DNA of 64,000 bases from Methylobacterium sp. C25 (GCF_021352225.1 NZ_JAAUVI010000002.1:669130-733129); one strand, 5' to 3'. Shown: positions 56,562 to 64,000, numbered from the stretch's first letter. Notes: a model not told the origin generated them from the sequence alone. A program made the numbers and translations.

Positions 56562-57455
56562 ATGCCCCACGGTGACGACCAGCACAGGCAGGATGAGATC
56601 GAGAGGGAGCCGGGTTACCAGGGGCCGCCGCACCTGGCTGACCTCCAGTGGGGGCCGGGCAAGGTGGTGAATACGAGCCGGGGCGAGAGGAAGCTCGCCA
56701 AGGCGAGGCCGACGGCGGAGTTCGAGAGGATCTGGGATCAGACCTTCCGCGAGCTCGGAGAGTTCGGCTTCCAGAACGGCTACGAAGGGGTCCTGTTCTG
56801 GGAGCGCCCTGACCTCGACCACACCGCCCTGGCGGAGCTGATCGATTCGCTGCCCGACCTGATCGCGAAGAAAGAGGCCGAAGCGGCGCGCGTCGAGCAG
56901 GAGCACCTGGAACGCCAGGAGCGTGAGGCGGCCGCCGAACGCGAACGCCACCGCGAGTTCATCGAGGAGGCTCGCGAGACAGCGCGCATCAGCCTCCGGG
57001 ATAAGCGGTGGTCATGGGCCAAGGCGGCGCTCATCGACGAGGCGAACAAGCTCATCGACGATCCGGCCCTCGACTACGCCGGCGCGAAGCGACTCAAAGC
57101 GCTCGCCGGTCAGGCCAGCAAGAACGTCGTCCGCTCTGAGCAGCGCATCGCCGTCGCGCACGAGCCCGAACTCGCCCGTGCCGCCAACCCCGTGGTAGTC
57201 GCCGCCGCGAAGGATGCCATCGCCTCGATCACGTGGTTCGATCAGGACTGGGCAAGCCTGCAAAATGACATCGGGTGGAGCAAGGCGACGACTTGCGACG
57301 GCCACGTGCTCGACGGGCTGACGGTGTGGACTGTCGAGCAGGCGAGCCACGCGCTGCGGCTCCTCCGCATCCACCATGGCCAAGTCCCCGACCGCCTGCC
57401 CCTGACGCTCGCCTCGGGCAGGCAGGCCACGTTGTCCCTTTCGCCGGCGGCCTGA
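56562..57455 (+). CDS. Element protein with a central coiled coil
   Basis: A 297-residue soluble protein. The centre (about residues 95-140, KKEAEAARVEQEHLERQERE and on) is a highly charged coiled coil, followed by helices rich in Ala/Lys; the N terminus (HGDDQHRQDEIEREPGYQGP) is disordered. No catalytic motif. Divergently expressed from the repressor operon, in the position of an early lytic or replication gene of a phage-like element, but homology cannot be claimed. Confidence 0.65.
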   Translation: MPHGDDQHRQDEIEREPGYQGPPHLADLQWGPGKVVNTSRGERKLAKARPTAEFERIWDQTFRELGEFGFQNGYEGVLFWERPDLDHTALAELIDSLPDLIAKKEAEAARVEQEHLERQEREAAAERERHREFIEEARETARISLRDKRWSWAKAALIDEANKLIDDPALDYAGAKRLKALAGQASKNVVRSEQRIAVAHEPELARAANPVVVAAAKDAIASITWFDQDWASLQNDIGWSKATTCDGHVLDGLTVWTVEQASHALRLLRIHHGQVPDRLPLTLASGRQATLSLSPAA

Positions 57456-57494
57456 AAATCGCGGGCGGCCATCGAGCCAGAAAGGACACCTCCC

Positions 57495-58067
57495 ATGCGC
57501 ATGTTCGCCGCCGCCCTCGCCACCGCCCTCCGCGCGGTCATCCTGATCCCCGCCCTCGTCTGGGAGGGCGGCCGCTGGATCCTCCGGTCTGTCGCCCGCC
57601 CGGATCCCGTCCTCCCCGCCACCGGCGCCGCGGCCGACTATCTCGACGCCGCGGCCGCGGCCCCCTCGAACGAGGCTCACGTCGCCGGCACCCGGGCGAT
57701 CCATCCGGTTGGCATGACCATGGTTCTGCACGCCCGGCACATCGCTTTCGGCGAACCCGCCGTCGACTTGTCGGTCCTGCCGGACAACGTCCTCGTCTGG
57801 CTCGAATCCCTCTCGGAGGCCGAGGTCGCCCGTCTCGCCGTCACCATGCCCCACCGCGCGGAGGCCCTGGCTCGGGGCGAGGACGTCGAGGATCTCCCCT
57901 CGCTGCACCGGGACATGTCCGCCCGCGCTGCGGATGTGTCCGAGCCGGAGCAGGACGAGGCGGACGAGATCTACTCGTGGCCGCACACTGACGAGAAGGC
58001 GGATCAAGCCATGCGGGACTTGTTCAAGCACGTCGAGCGCCAGCACCGCCGTCGTCGGGCGGCCTAA
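57495..58067 (+). CDS. Element protein with one N-terminal membrane segment
   Basis: A 190-residue protein. Residues 5-29 (AAALATALRAVILIPALVWEGG) form a hydrophobic segment; the rest is acidic (EPEQDEADEIYSWPHTDEKA) with an Arg-rich end (RQHRRRRAA). It follows the coiled-coil gene by 39 bases and ends at a good terminator, so the two form one transcription unit. No family recognised. Confidence 0.6.
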   Translation: MRMFAAALATALRAVILIPALVWEGGRWILRSVARPDPVLPATGAAADYLDAAAAAPSNEAHVAGTRAIHPVGMTMVLHARHIAFGEPAVDLSVLPDNVLVWLESLSEAEVARLAVTMPHRAEALARGEDVEDLPSLHRDMSARAADVSEPEQDEADEIYSWPHTDEKADQAMRDLFKHVERQHRRRRAA

Positions 58068-58091
58068 GCTCAACTTAGACCGATCACGACA

Positions 58092-58125
58092 AAGCCCGCC
58101 GGGATGACCGGCGGGCTTCTTTTTG
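58092..58125 (+). terminator. Intrinsic terminator of the rightward unit
   Basis: AAGCCCGCCGG pairs with CCGGCGGGCTT around a 5-base loop (GATGA), followed by TCTTTTTG. A strong stem and T-run, 25 bases after the stop of the membrane-segment protein. Confidence 0.9.
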
Positions 58126-58196
58126 TGCCCAGCTACCTGTTGACACTTACCCTGTGCGCCCCCGCGAGGGCGCAGGTCGTCCCCTGTGCGTCCTCT

Positions 58197-58493
58197 TCAG
58201 GCCGCGCTGCGCCGCTGCAGGCCGACGAGGCGGCCCTCGGCCCGGCATGCACGGACGCGCTGCGCCTGAGCCTCAGCATGGAGGGCGGCGATCTGCTGCA
58301 GCAACTCGCGCTCGCGAGCCTGCGCGCGGAGTAGGCGCTGCCCCAGGGCGTGAACAGCGTTTTCCGCCGCGGCGTCGGCCCGTGCCCACGCCTGCTGCTC
58401 GCGGCGCGCCCGAACGCCGGCATCGACCGCGAGGAGGGCGCCCATGAGGCTGCCGCCAACCTCACCGGCGACGTGATGTCCATGACCTGCCAT
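58197..58493 (-). CDS. Small coiled-coil protein
   Basis: A 98-residue protein (MAGHGHHVAGEVGGSLMGAL) whose C-terminal two thirds is a regular Ala/Arg/Glu coiled coil (RLLRAQARERELLQQIAALH). AGGAGGCAGGC precedes the ATG at 58493. It resembles small phage lysis-spanin or holin-associated coils only in general character. A frame on the other strand is also open here, so the assignment is moderate. Confidence 0.5.
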   Translation of the reverse strand: MAGHGHHVAGEVGGSLMGALLAVDAGVRARREQQAWARADAAAENAVHALGQRLLRAQARERELLQQIAALHAEAQAQRVRACRAEGRLVGLQRRSAA

Positions 58494-58732
58494 GCCTGCC
58501 TCCTGCATCTCTCCCAGCTATAGATTCAGAGAGCGGGCGCCGGTGCAATAACAGCCTCTACGTAGGGTCAACGATCCCCTGGGCTCTGTGGATAGATGAG
58601 CCAAAACGACGACGCGTCTCCCACAGTGAAGCGTTCCTCTTTGTAGGAGTAACGGAGGGAATAGATCAGGGCCCGGAATTCCTGCCTTGGACGCGGCTCG
58701 CCGGTTGCACGGGGCCGGGGCACCCTGTCGGC

Positions 58733-59100
58733 ATGCCCTTCGAGATAACCGTCAAGACCGAGCCGGTCGGCCGGGACGAGCTGCAACCCGAGCACATCGG
58801 CAGCGCGCTCGTCGACAGCATCAACGACCTGGCAGAGCGCGCCCGGCTGCACGTCGTCGAGGCGATGCCCGCCCACATCGACAAGCCGACCCCTTACACA
58901 CTGCGGGGCATCGGTGTGCGCCGGGCCAAAGGCCACCGCCGACATACAGGGCTCGCCGAGGCGGATGTCCTCTCGCATCAGGCGAGGTATCTCCGGCTCC
59001 AGATCCTCGGCGGCGTGCAAGTGGCATGAGACTACGCCACTACGAGCTAGGTCCAATCGTGGCCGAAAGCAGCTGGTCCGCTCCGGAGGAGATCCGCTGA
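58733..59100 (+). pseudogene. Probable remnant of a phage minor structural protein gene
   Basis: An intact frame 58733-59029 encodes 98 residues containing AMPAHIDKPTPYTLRGIGVRRAKG and YLRLQILGGVQ. The DxPTPYTL ... RRAK ... YLxxQIxGG pattern is that of a phage minor capsid/tail-type protein family of about 200 residues, here shortened. After QILGGVQ the frame stops, but a +1 frame continues as SGMRLRHYELGPIVAESS to 59100, resembling the usual basic GGxRxxKxxE ending. This fits decay by a single-base frameshift and loss of the 5' part. It could instead be an intact small relative. Confidence 0.5.
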
Positions 59101-59272
59101 AAAAGCGGACGGGCTTTTACCGACCCAACCTAGTCGTTCATGCAGTTCTGTGCGGTTCCCCAAAGCGAACGCAGTTTCTGCCGCCGTTCTGCCTGGTTCG
59201 CGCCCGACCCTGTCGTTCCGTATCCCTAAAGCAGTGCCCGAAAGCAGCCGTTCGTTGGTGAGAACGTCGGGC

Positions 59273-59626
59273 TCAACGACATCCGGCCCCGCCGCAGTTC
59301 TTAGATCCGGATGCGGCGGACGAATCACATAGCTCCGGCCGACCGCCGCAGCAGTCCTTCATTAGGAAGTCGACAACGCCGGTCAGGGCCTCGGGGACAG
59401 CTGTGTAGATGATCGATGTCGCTTGCCGATGTGCGCGAACGAGCCCCACCTCCTCCAAGCAGTGGAGGTGAAACGTGAGCGTCGAGCCGCTGCAAGCCAA
59501 CGTGCTTCGAATGCGCCCAGCAGGCATCCCATCGGGCGCCTGGACGAGGAGCAGCCGAAGGATCTCCAGGCGCAGCTCGTGAGCCAGCGCTGAAAACACC
59601 TCAACGGCAACGGGAGCATTCAGCAT
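59273..59626 (-). CDS. ArsR-family metalloregulator, solitary
   Basis: A 117-residue winged-helix repressor: FSALAHELRLEILRLLL, then PAGRIRSTLACSGSTLTFHLHCL (recognition helix) and EEVGLVRAHRQATSIIYTA (wing). The C-terminal MKDCCGGRPELC matches the arsenite-sensing ArsR type with a vicinal cysteine pair plus a third cysteine. Such genes normally begin ars operons with arsC and acr3/arsB, yet none follows here. It may be left from a lost resistance module or control genes elsewhere. Confidence 0.82.
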   Translation of the reverse strand: MLNAPVAVEVFSALAHELRLEILRLLLVQAPDGMPAGRIRSTLACSGSTLTFHLHCLEEVGLVRAHRQATSIIYTAVPEALTGVVDFLMKDCCGGRPELCDSSAASGSKNCGGAGCR

Positions 59627-59704
59627 AAGACACCGGGATTATTTAGCACGGGTTCATATTTTCACTGGTATCGAAATTAGACGTGTTCTAAACAGCTTGG
59701 CCGT

Positions 59705-60433
59705 ATGGCCGGAGACTCCCTTAGAATGTCTGATGGCGTACTTAAATTGACGCAAGGCTCGTCGCCCTTTTGTAAGGATGTCCGGTACTCCGCGGCCATC
59801 CAGGAATATCTAAAAGTTCCGTTGCAGGATTACTTCGAGCTTGCTGAGAGAGAGCCCGTTCCGGCGACGCTTGCCGCCCTCTTGGCTCGGTTTGAGAAGT
59901 CTCTGGCGACTGGAAGCGATGCAGTCACTACGATCTTTCGCGAAGATCTTATTAAGGCGCTGCCGGCATTGCGAACTTTCGCGGTCTCGCTGACGGGAAA
60001 TATTCATCGCGCGGACGATTTGGTCCAGGAGACCTTTCTAAAGGCATGGGCAAACCATCATCGCTTCATGCCGGGAACCAACTTCACGGCGTGGCTATTC
60101 ACGATCCTGCGCAACCACTTTTACAGCGACATCCGCAAGAAGCGGCGAGAGGTCGAGGATTCCGATGGGATCCATGCAGAGCATCTGACCGCCTTGGCAG
60201 ACCAGGAAGATGTATCGACGCTCCAAGCTGTCTGGAAGAGGATCGAGAAGCTGCCGCTGACCCAGCGTCAAGCCTTGCTCATGGTAGGAGCCGAAGGTTG
60301 CACCTACGAAGAGGCAGCGAGCAAGCTCGGCTGCCAAGTCGGCACCGTAAAAAGCAGGGTTAGTCGCGCTCGATCTTCACTCGTCGAGGCGTTAGGGGCG
60401 GTCGTCCCAGGACAAAGCCATGCGGATCTCTGA
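59705..60433 (+). CDS. EcfG-family sigma factor with an N-terminal NepR-like segment
   Basis: A 242-residue protein. Residues about 88-235 are an ECF15/EcfG sigma: LIKALPALRTFAVSLTGN, ADDLVQETFLKAWA, AWLFTILRNHFYSDIRKKRR (region 2) and LTQRQALLMVGAEGCTYEEA with GTVKSRVSRAR (region 4). Residues about 34-60 (YFELAEREPVPATLAALL) match the NepR anti-sigma signature (Y-x-x-V-x-x-E-P-V-P). Free EcfG and NepR are separate proteins in the alphaproteobacterial PhyR-NepR-EcfG stress pathway. A fusion could be self-inhibited until the NepR part is captured by phosphorylated PhyR. Neither phyR nor a separate nepR is near. AT-rich upstream region. Confidence 0.82.
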   Translation: MAGDSLRMSDGVLKLTQGSSPFCKDVRYSAAIQEYLKVPLQDYFELAEREPVPATLAALLARFEKSLATGSDAVTTIFREDLIKALPALRTFAVSLTGNIHRADDLVQETFLKAWANHHRFMPGTNFTAWLFTILRNHFYSDIRKKRREVEDSDGIHAEHLTALADQEDVSTLQAVWKRIEKLPLTQRQALLMVGAEGCTYEEAASKLGCQVGTVKSRVSRARSSLVEALGAVVPGQSHADL

Positions 60434-60620
60434 GCGCGAAAGCCAGATCAAAAGGGTCGAAGACCTTTGTCGAGAGGCTCGCCAGCGCCTCGACTACAGA
60501 GGAAGCTTCCGGCTTCGCGTGTTGCTCGACATGATCTTGATCGAGGTTGAGAGGGATGCTGCCAGATGGAACCCTCCTTCCATAAGCGGTTATCCCAATC
60601 GCGATGACACGCTTACGTAA
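60420..60620 (+). CDS. Small helical protein overlapping the sigma factor gene
   Basis: A 66-residue protein (MRISERESQIKRVEDLCREA) that starts 14 bases before the sigma stop in another frame, suggesting translational coupling. It is highly charged and helical in its first 50 residues. No family recognised; the overlap argues that it is made together with the sigma factor. Confidence 0.5.
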   Translation: MRISERESQIKRVEDLCREARQRLDYRGSFRLRVLLDMILIEVERDAARWNPPSISGYPNRDDTLT

Positions 60621-60682
60621 CGAATTACTAGCGCCGAACAACCTTGCTGACCGGCTTAGTGTTAAGCTAATTCCAAAGACGG

Positions 60683-60928
60683 ATGAAAAACGCGTTTGCT
60701 TTGAAATATATTTGGAGGCCTTCGCCCGGGCAACGGAGAATGCTCCGCCGCTTAGCAGACGAGGGCCCATTGAAGCGCATCGAGCCCTGGGAGATGGTTA
60801 CAGTTCGGTCGCTTCATTCCAAGGGGCTTTTGCGATCTCGCAGGGCTAGCGATCCGCCGGGCATCTGGTTCCTCACATCAAAGGCACAGCAGTTGCTGGA
60901 TACATCGACTTGGCCTCGAACCAAGTGA
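60683..60928 (+). CDS. Small winged-helix-like protein
   Basis: An 81-residue basic protein. GQRRMLRRLADEGPLKRI followed by RSLHSKGLLRSRRASDP and LTSKAQQLL looks like a winged helix-turn-helix unit with the typical terminal LTxxG/A-type strand. The ribosome site is weak and the segment is overlapped by another open frame (60604-60849), so it might be a fragment. Confidence 0.45.
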   Translation: MKNAFALKYIWRPSPGQRRMLRRLADEGPLKRIEPWEMVTVRSLHSKGLLRSRRASDPPGIWFLTSKAQQLLDTSTWPRTK

Positions 60929-61113
60929 AGGGTGGATTTTGTGAGCCGACGACTTCCGTTGAATGCCGTATTAAGTATTCGGGCTATTCAATGCGACCGT
61001 TCGATAAAATTTCGGTTTTATACTGTGATGAAGAGCCAATGATTTAATTATGGAATAAATCTGGCACAATTTTGTGCATATAACCCAATATAAACAATTA
61101 TATTTCTATCGCA

Positions 61114-63852
61114 TCAAGCAGCCCGGTGTCCATCTTGGGCTAGGAATGTTGCTGCAAACATTTCAGCCGAGGTGGGCCTTCCGATAAAGTATCCTTGACC
61201 TTCGTCACAGCCGAGGTCACGTAGAAAGTTATACACCGCCTCGGTCTCAATGCCTTCCGCTATGACCGACAAACCAAGTGCGTGACCTAGATCGATCGTC
61301 GCTTTCACGATCGCAGCGTCGTCGGAATCCGGCAAAAGATTTCTGACGAACAGTTGATCGATTTTGATTGTGTCCAAGGAAAATTTCTTCAAATACGTCA
61401 AGCTGCCGTAGCCAGTACCAAAATCATCAAACGCAATCTTGATTGATCTAGATCGTAAATCTGACAATACAAAATTGACGTTTTGTGCGTCGTCAAGAAT
61501 AATGTCTTCAGTGACTTCGAGCTCGATCAAATCCGGCGGCGCATTGTGTCTTTCTAAAAGTCTGCTGACCTCGGCGACGAGGTCGCCAGTAGCAAATTGA
61601 CACTGCGCGAGATTGATGCCGATACGGATGCAGTGGCCCGCGCGAGACCAGACGGCCGTCTGTCGGACAGCCGTATCCATCACCCAGGCGGAGACGCCTT
61701 CTGCAAGGGAGGTGGAGTTGACGACTGGTATGAACTCGCCGGGCGAGACGTAGCCGCGTTCGGGGTGACGCCAGCGGATAAGGGCCTCAGCTCCGATGAC
61801 GCGGCCCGACCGCAGATCGATCTGGGGTTGATAGAACAGCTCGAACTCGCTGCGCTTTAGCGCTTGCCGGAGCTCGATTTCGAGCGCCTCCCGTTCCTCG
61901 ATCGCCCGGCGCATGGGCGACGTGAACTGCATGGGCTCGGACTTCGATGCCAATCGGGCCGCTGTGAGCGCGAATTGCGCGTTTCCGAGCCACTCGTCCC
62001 GATCCTTCGCGGTCTTCGCGACGGCGACCCCGACGCTCACCGAGACACGATAGCGGCTCTCGTCGATCGCGACGGCGGTCAGCTGAAAGTCAGCGATGAT
62101 CTCGGCACCGATAGGCTCATCACACTCCTGGGATACGATGATCGCGAACTCGCCGTCAGACAGCCGCGCGAGGAACGCGGACGGTTGAACGAGTGCGGTC
62201 AATCGGCAGGTGATGGCGCTGATAAGTGCATCTGCGAAGGACGCTCCGCGGAGATGATTGATCTGGCCGAACCGGTTCACGCCGACCAGTAACAGCGCCT
62301 GCGGGTTTCCGATCTCCCGTTCGAGCTTGGCGAGCAGGCTGTTGCGGTTCGGCAGGCCCGTGAGCACATCGCATTCGGCCAGGAAGCGAATGCGTTCGCG
62401 CTGCTGCTTTCGAAGCGAGATGTCGCGAAGAATGGCGCCGTACTGGATACCTCCGGGCGTATCCCAAGCCGACAGCGAGCATTCCAGATCGAAGACCTCG
62501 CCATCTCGACGCCGACCCTTCAGCTCGACGACGTAGCCGTTCCCCGTTTGCAACTCTTTGAGGGGAATCGCGGTGAGGTCGAAGCGCTCTGCCCTGTCGG
62601 TCGTTTCGAGGAGCACGTCGAAGCGCTGCCCAACGCCGTCCTTCGCATCGTATTTGAAGATTGTGGATGCGGCCGGGTTCCAGAACGTGATCCGAGCGTT
62701 CCCGTCGACACAGACCATGCCGTCACTGAGGGACAGCGTGATCCTTTGGAAACGTCGTTCCGAGACGAGGCGGAGGATACCCCTCAGATCGATCTCGTCG
62801 AGCATCGCTGCGAACGCGTAGGCTACACAGGCAGACAGCATGAGCGAGGTATCAAGTACGACCGGCATCTTGGATTGAAGCGCGATCGCGCCTCCCTCAA
62901 TGGCGATCGCGAGGACGGCGAGGACTGCAATACGAAGGCTGACGCGGGACCGCCTCCAGGCAACGGCCATCAACAGCATCACGCCGATGACGAGGGCGAT
63001 CGAGACGGCATCCGAGGCCAGCACGAGCGTTCGGTCCTGCAGGACCGATTCCGCCGCCAGGGCTAGGACGAAGGATCCGGGAAGGATCACGCCGTTCGGG
63101 ACGTTCAGCCGATCGCCGAGCTCAGCCGCCGTGCCCGCGACGATGACCTTCTTGCCCTTCAAGGCTTCCAACGTGGAAGGCACGCCCTGCAGAACGTCGA
63201 CGAAGGAGACCCGCGGCAGCGTCGACGGCTTGATCCCAAAATCGATGCGGAAGGCCGGGCCGTGCTCCTCCTGGCGACCGGCCAGTAGAGTGCCCATAGA
63301 AGGCATGAACGTTCCGTCGATCCGGTCACCAAAGTCGTAGCTTCTTGCGACGCCGTCGCGATCGGGACGGACGTCGACGAGGGCTGGCCAGGATTGTTGC
63401 AAGAATGGCGGTATGGGCCGGTTCACATGGACGCTTGAGCCGCCTGCCTGAGCGTCCACGTATTGTCGGAAGGCTGCGAGGATGACGGACCCGCCGGCCT
63501 CTTGAAGCGCCTTCGCGAAGGCACCGTCGTCGTCGGAAGAGGACGGTGCGCTGAAATCGACGTCGAAGGCGATGTCGGCGACGCCAGCTTTGTCGAGCTG
63601 CCGCACGAGATCCGCATGCAATGTCCGACGCCAGGGCCAATGGCCTACCGCGTCGATTGATTTCGGATCGATTTCGATCAGGGCTACGGTGCCGGAGGCC
63701 GGACGCGTCGCTAGCCTGAAACGTGCATCGACGATGGCTTCACGCAGCCAGATGTGAAGGCTTGAGACGACCACAAGCGAGACGACGGATGCGACGAGCA
63801 GATGCGCTCGGAGCTGTCGCTTTCCTAATCTCGGAAGGATGACATCGCGCAA
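61114..63852 (-). CDS. CHASE2-PAS-GGDEF-EAL membrane protein
   Basis: A 912-residue sensor. An N-terminal helix and a CHASE2 extracytoplasmic domain (about 25-275, WPWRRTLHADLVRQL) precede three membrane helices (about 285-365), a PAS domain (about 385-480), a GGDEF domain (about 490-640) and an EAL domain (about 655-900). The GGDEF signature is degraded to LSDGEF, so cyclase activity is unlikely; the EAL site looks intact (AEALIRWRH, DDFGTGYGSL, IKIDQLFVRN). It should therefore hydrolyse c-di-GMP. The TTG start has GGAGCTGAGCC before it and lies 3 bases after the preceding Gly-Asn protein. The C-terminal third is AT-richer. Confidence 0.9.
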   Translation of the reverse strand: MRDVILPRLGKRQLRAHLLVASVVSLVVVSSLHIWLREAIVDARFRLATRPASGTVALIEIDPKSIDAVGHWPWRRTLHADLVRQLDKAGVADIAFDVDFSAPSSSDDDGAFAKALQEAGGSVILAAFRQYVDAQAGGSSVHVNRPIPPFLQQSWPALVDVRPDRDGVARSYDFGDRIDGTFMPSMGTLLAGRQEEHGPAFRIDFGIKPSTLPRVSFVDVLQGVPSTLEALKGKKVIVAGTAAELGDRLNVPNGVILPGSFVLALAAESVLQDRTLVLASDAVSIALVIGVMLLMAVAWRRSRVSLRIAVLAVLAIAIEGGAIALQSKMPVVLDTSLMLSACVAYAFAAMLDEIDLRGILRLVSERRFQRITLSLSDGMVCVDGNARITFWNPAASTIFKYDAKDGVGQRFDVLLETTDRAERFDLTAIPLKELQTGNGYVVELKGRRRDGEVFDLECSLSAWDTPGGIQYGAILRDISLRKQQRERIRFLAECDVLTGLPNRNSLLAKLEREIGNPQALLLVGVNRFGQINHLRGASFADALISAITCRLTALVQPSAFLARLSDGEFAIIVSQECDEPIGAEIIADFQLTAVAIDESRYRVSVSVGVAVAKTAKDRDEWLGNAQFALTAARLASKSEPMQFTSPMRRAIEEREALEIELRQALKRSEFELFYQPQIDLRSGRVIGAEALIRWRHPERGYVSPGEFIPVVNSTSLAEGVSAWVMDTAVRQTAVWSRAGHCIRIGINLAQCQFATGDLVAEVSRLLERHNAPPDLIELEVTEDIILDDAQNVNFVLSDLRSRSIKIAFDDFGTGYGSLTYLKKFSLDTIKIDQLFVRNLLPDSDDAAIVKATIDLGHALGLSVIAEGIETEAVYNFLRDLGCDEGQGYFIGRPTSAEMFAATFLAQDGHRAA

Positions 63853-63855
63853 GGC

Positions 63856-64000
63856 TCAGCTCCGTCGACCGCCGTTACCATTGCCGTTGTTGCCGTTGCC
63901 GTTGCCGCCGGCTCCGTTTCCGTTCCCGTTGCTGCCGGCGCCGCTACCACCGCCGTTGCCGTTTCCATTGCCGTTGTTGCCGTTGCCGTTGCCGCCGGCT
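63856..64000 (-). CDS. Gly-Asn-repeat protein, C-terminal part (rest outside the window)
   Basis: The frame is open to the window edge. On the minus strand it encodes repeated GGNGNG, GNNGNG, GSNGNG and GAGGNGNG units ending in GGRRS. Neighbouring CHASE2 sensor genes in bacteria are often preceded by a FecR-domain exported protein, so the missing N terminus may be of that type (inference from gene order only). The stop is 3 bases before the CHASE2 start. Confidence 0.6.
   Translation of the reverse strand, partial: AGGNGNGNNGNGNGNGGGSGAGSNGNGNGAGGNGNGNNGNGNGGRRS
63862..64000. repeat. Imperfect tandem repeat of Gly-Asn codons
   Basis: Alternating GTTGCC/GTTACC/GTTCCC hexamer-like units (plus strand) with occasional GCCGGCT interruptions, repeating to the window edge. 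The block from about 63886 to 63927 is nearly duplicated at the end of the window. Such tracts vary in length by replication slippage. Confidence 0.85.

Larger units (their letters stand above)
50500..59272. mobile_element. Integrative element or prophage remnant beside tRNA-Arg (ends approximate)
   Basis: A tyrosine integrase next to a tRNA gene is followed by short, tightly packed, largely unrecognised genes of phage type: phosphoesterase, Zn-ribbon protein, HTH proteins, an Xre repressor with divergent promoter, and a broken minor-structural-type gene. Gene sizes (70-300 residues), 1- to 8-base overlaps and lack of metabolic functions contrast with both flanks. No terminase, portal, capsid or tail gene was found, and no direct repeat of the tRNA end could be identified by eye, so the right boundary is a guess; it could extend to about 61.1 kb. 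Confidence 0.65.

Noticed and set aside
58154..58447. A 97-residue plus-strand frame
   Set aside because: Arg/Gly/Pro-rich without order, opposite a coiled-coil frame that has a good ribosome site.
60604..60849. An 81-residue frame overlapping the winged-helix-like gene
   Set aside because: The overlapping frame at 60683-60928 has a recognisable winged-helix pattern, while this one shows none beyond its first 30 residues; a frameshifted single gene is possible but not supported.
50334..61113. A direct repeat of the tRNA-Arg 3' end as attR
   Set aside because: I compared by eye the tRNA tail with the AT-rich segments near 59.0-59.3 and 60.9-61.1 kb and found no convincing copy; a computed search is needed.
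63862..64000. Short regular repeats resembling a CRISPR array
   Set aside because: The units are six to nine bases, contiguous without spacers, and encode Gly-Asn repeats in an open frame.

Overview
This window is a high-GC chromosomal segment from an alphaproteobacterium, most probably a Methylobacterium/Methylorubrum relative. That is an inference from the combination of an OxlT-type oxalate/formate antiporter, an envC-ctpA-polysaccharide deacetylase-rppH cell-envelope cluster, an EcfG-type stress sigma factor, a bacteriophytochrome with its own heme oxygenase, and many Rhizobiales small families (DUF423, DUF1275, DUF2937, DUF2939). No 16S rRNA gene is present, so the genus is not proven.

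Layout. 1-8.3 kb: the end of a chemotaxis receptor, a DUF423 membrane protein, a secreted carboxymuconolactone-decarboxylase-like protein coupled to an AtoE-type fatty acid transporter, a metallophosphatase, a GT61 glycosyltransferase and clpB. 8.5-16.4 kb: MOSC protein, argB, HAD nucleotidase with a coupled zincin, an O-antigen-ligase-like protein, DUF2937, WD40 and DUF1275 proteins. 16.6-23.6 kb: response regulator, small exported proteins, and the conserved run rlmH-envC-ctpA-deacetylase-rppH, which handles cell division, peptidoglycan and RNA turnover. 23.7-37.5 kb: oxlT behind an AT-rich leader with a duplicated 12-bp operator-like box, a DsbA-like isomerase, argG, mtgA, ispA, a caspase-like protein, a hybrid histidine kinase, a GAF-PAS-GGDEF protein and leuB. 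37.6-50.3 kb: a light-sensing operon (PYP-like domain fused to a bacteriophytochrome kinase, coupled to heme oxygenase), then a catabolic block on the minus strand: isochorismatase-like hydrolase, PoxB-type enzyme, lutABC and eutBC.

At 50.33-50.41 kb lies tRNA-Arg(TCT). To its right is an accessory region of about 9-10 kb: tyrosine integrase, phage-type phosphoesterase, a leftward translationally coupled operon of an Xre repressor and small proteins, a divergent rightward pair, and what looks like a broken phage structural gene. No terminase, portal or capsid gene was seen, so it is a remnant or a satellite-like element. Two neighbouring small proteins end in, respectively, a textbook beta-clamp-binding pentapeptide and an SSB-like acidic tip, which suggests contact with the host replisome. 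Next come a solitary ArsR regulator and an EcfG-family sigma factor carrying a NepR-like anti-sigma segment at its own N terminus, in locally AT-richer DNA. The window ends with a CHASE2-PAS-GGDEF-EAL protein and the tail of a Gly-Asn repeat protein.

Most notable items: the apparent NepR-EcfG fusion, the PYP-phytochrome protein whose PYP chromophore pocket is lost, and the integrative element with replisome-binding tails and designed-looking leader and operator sequences.
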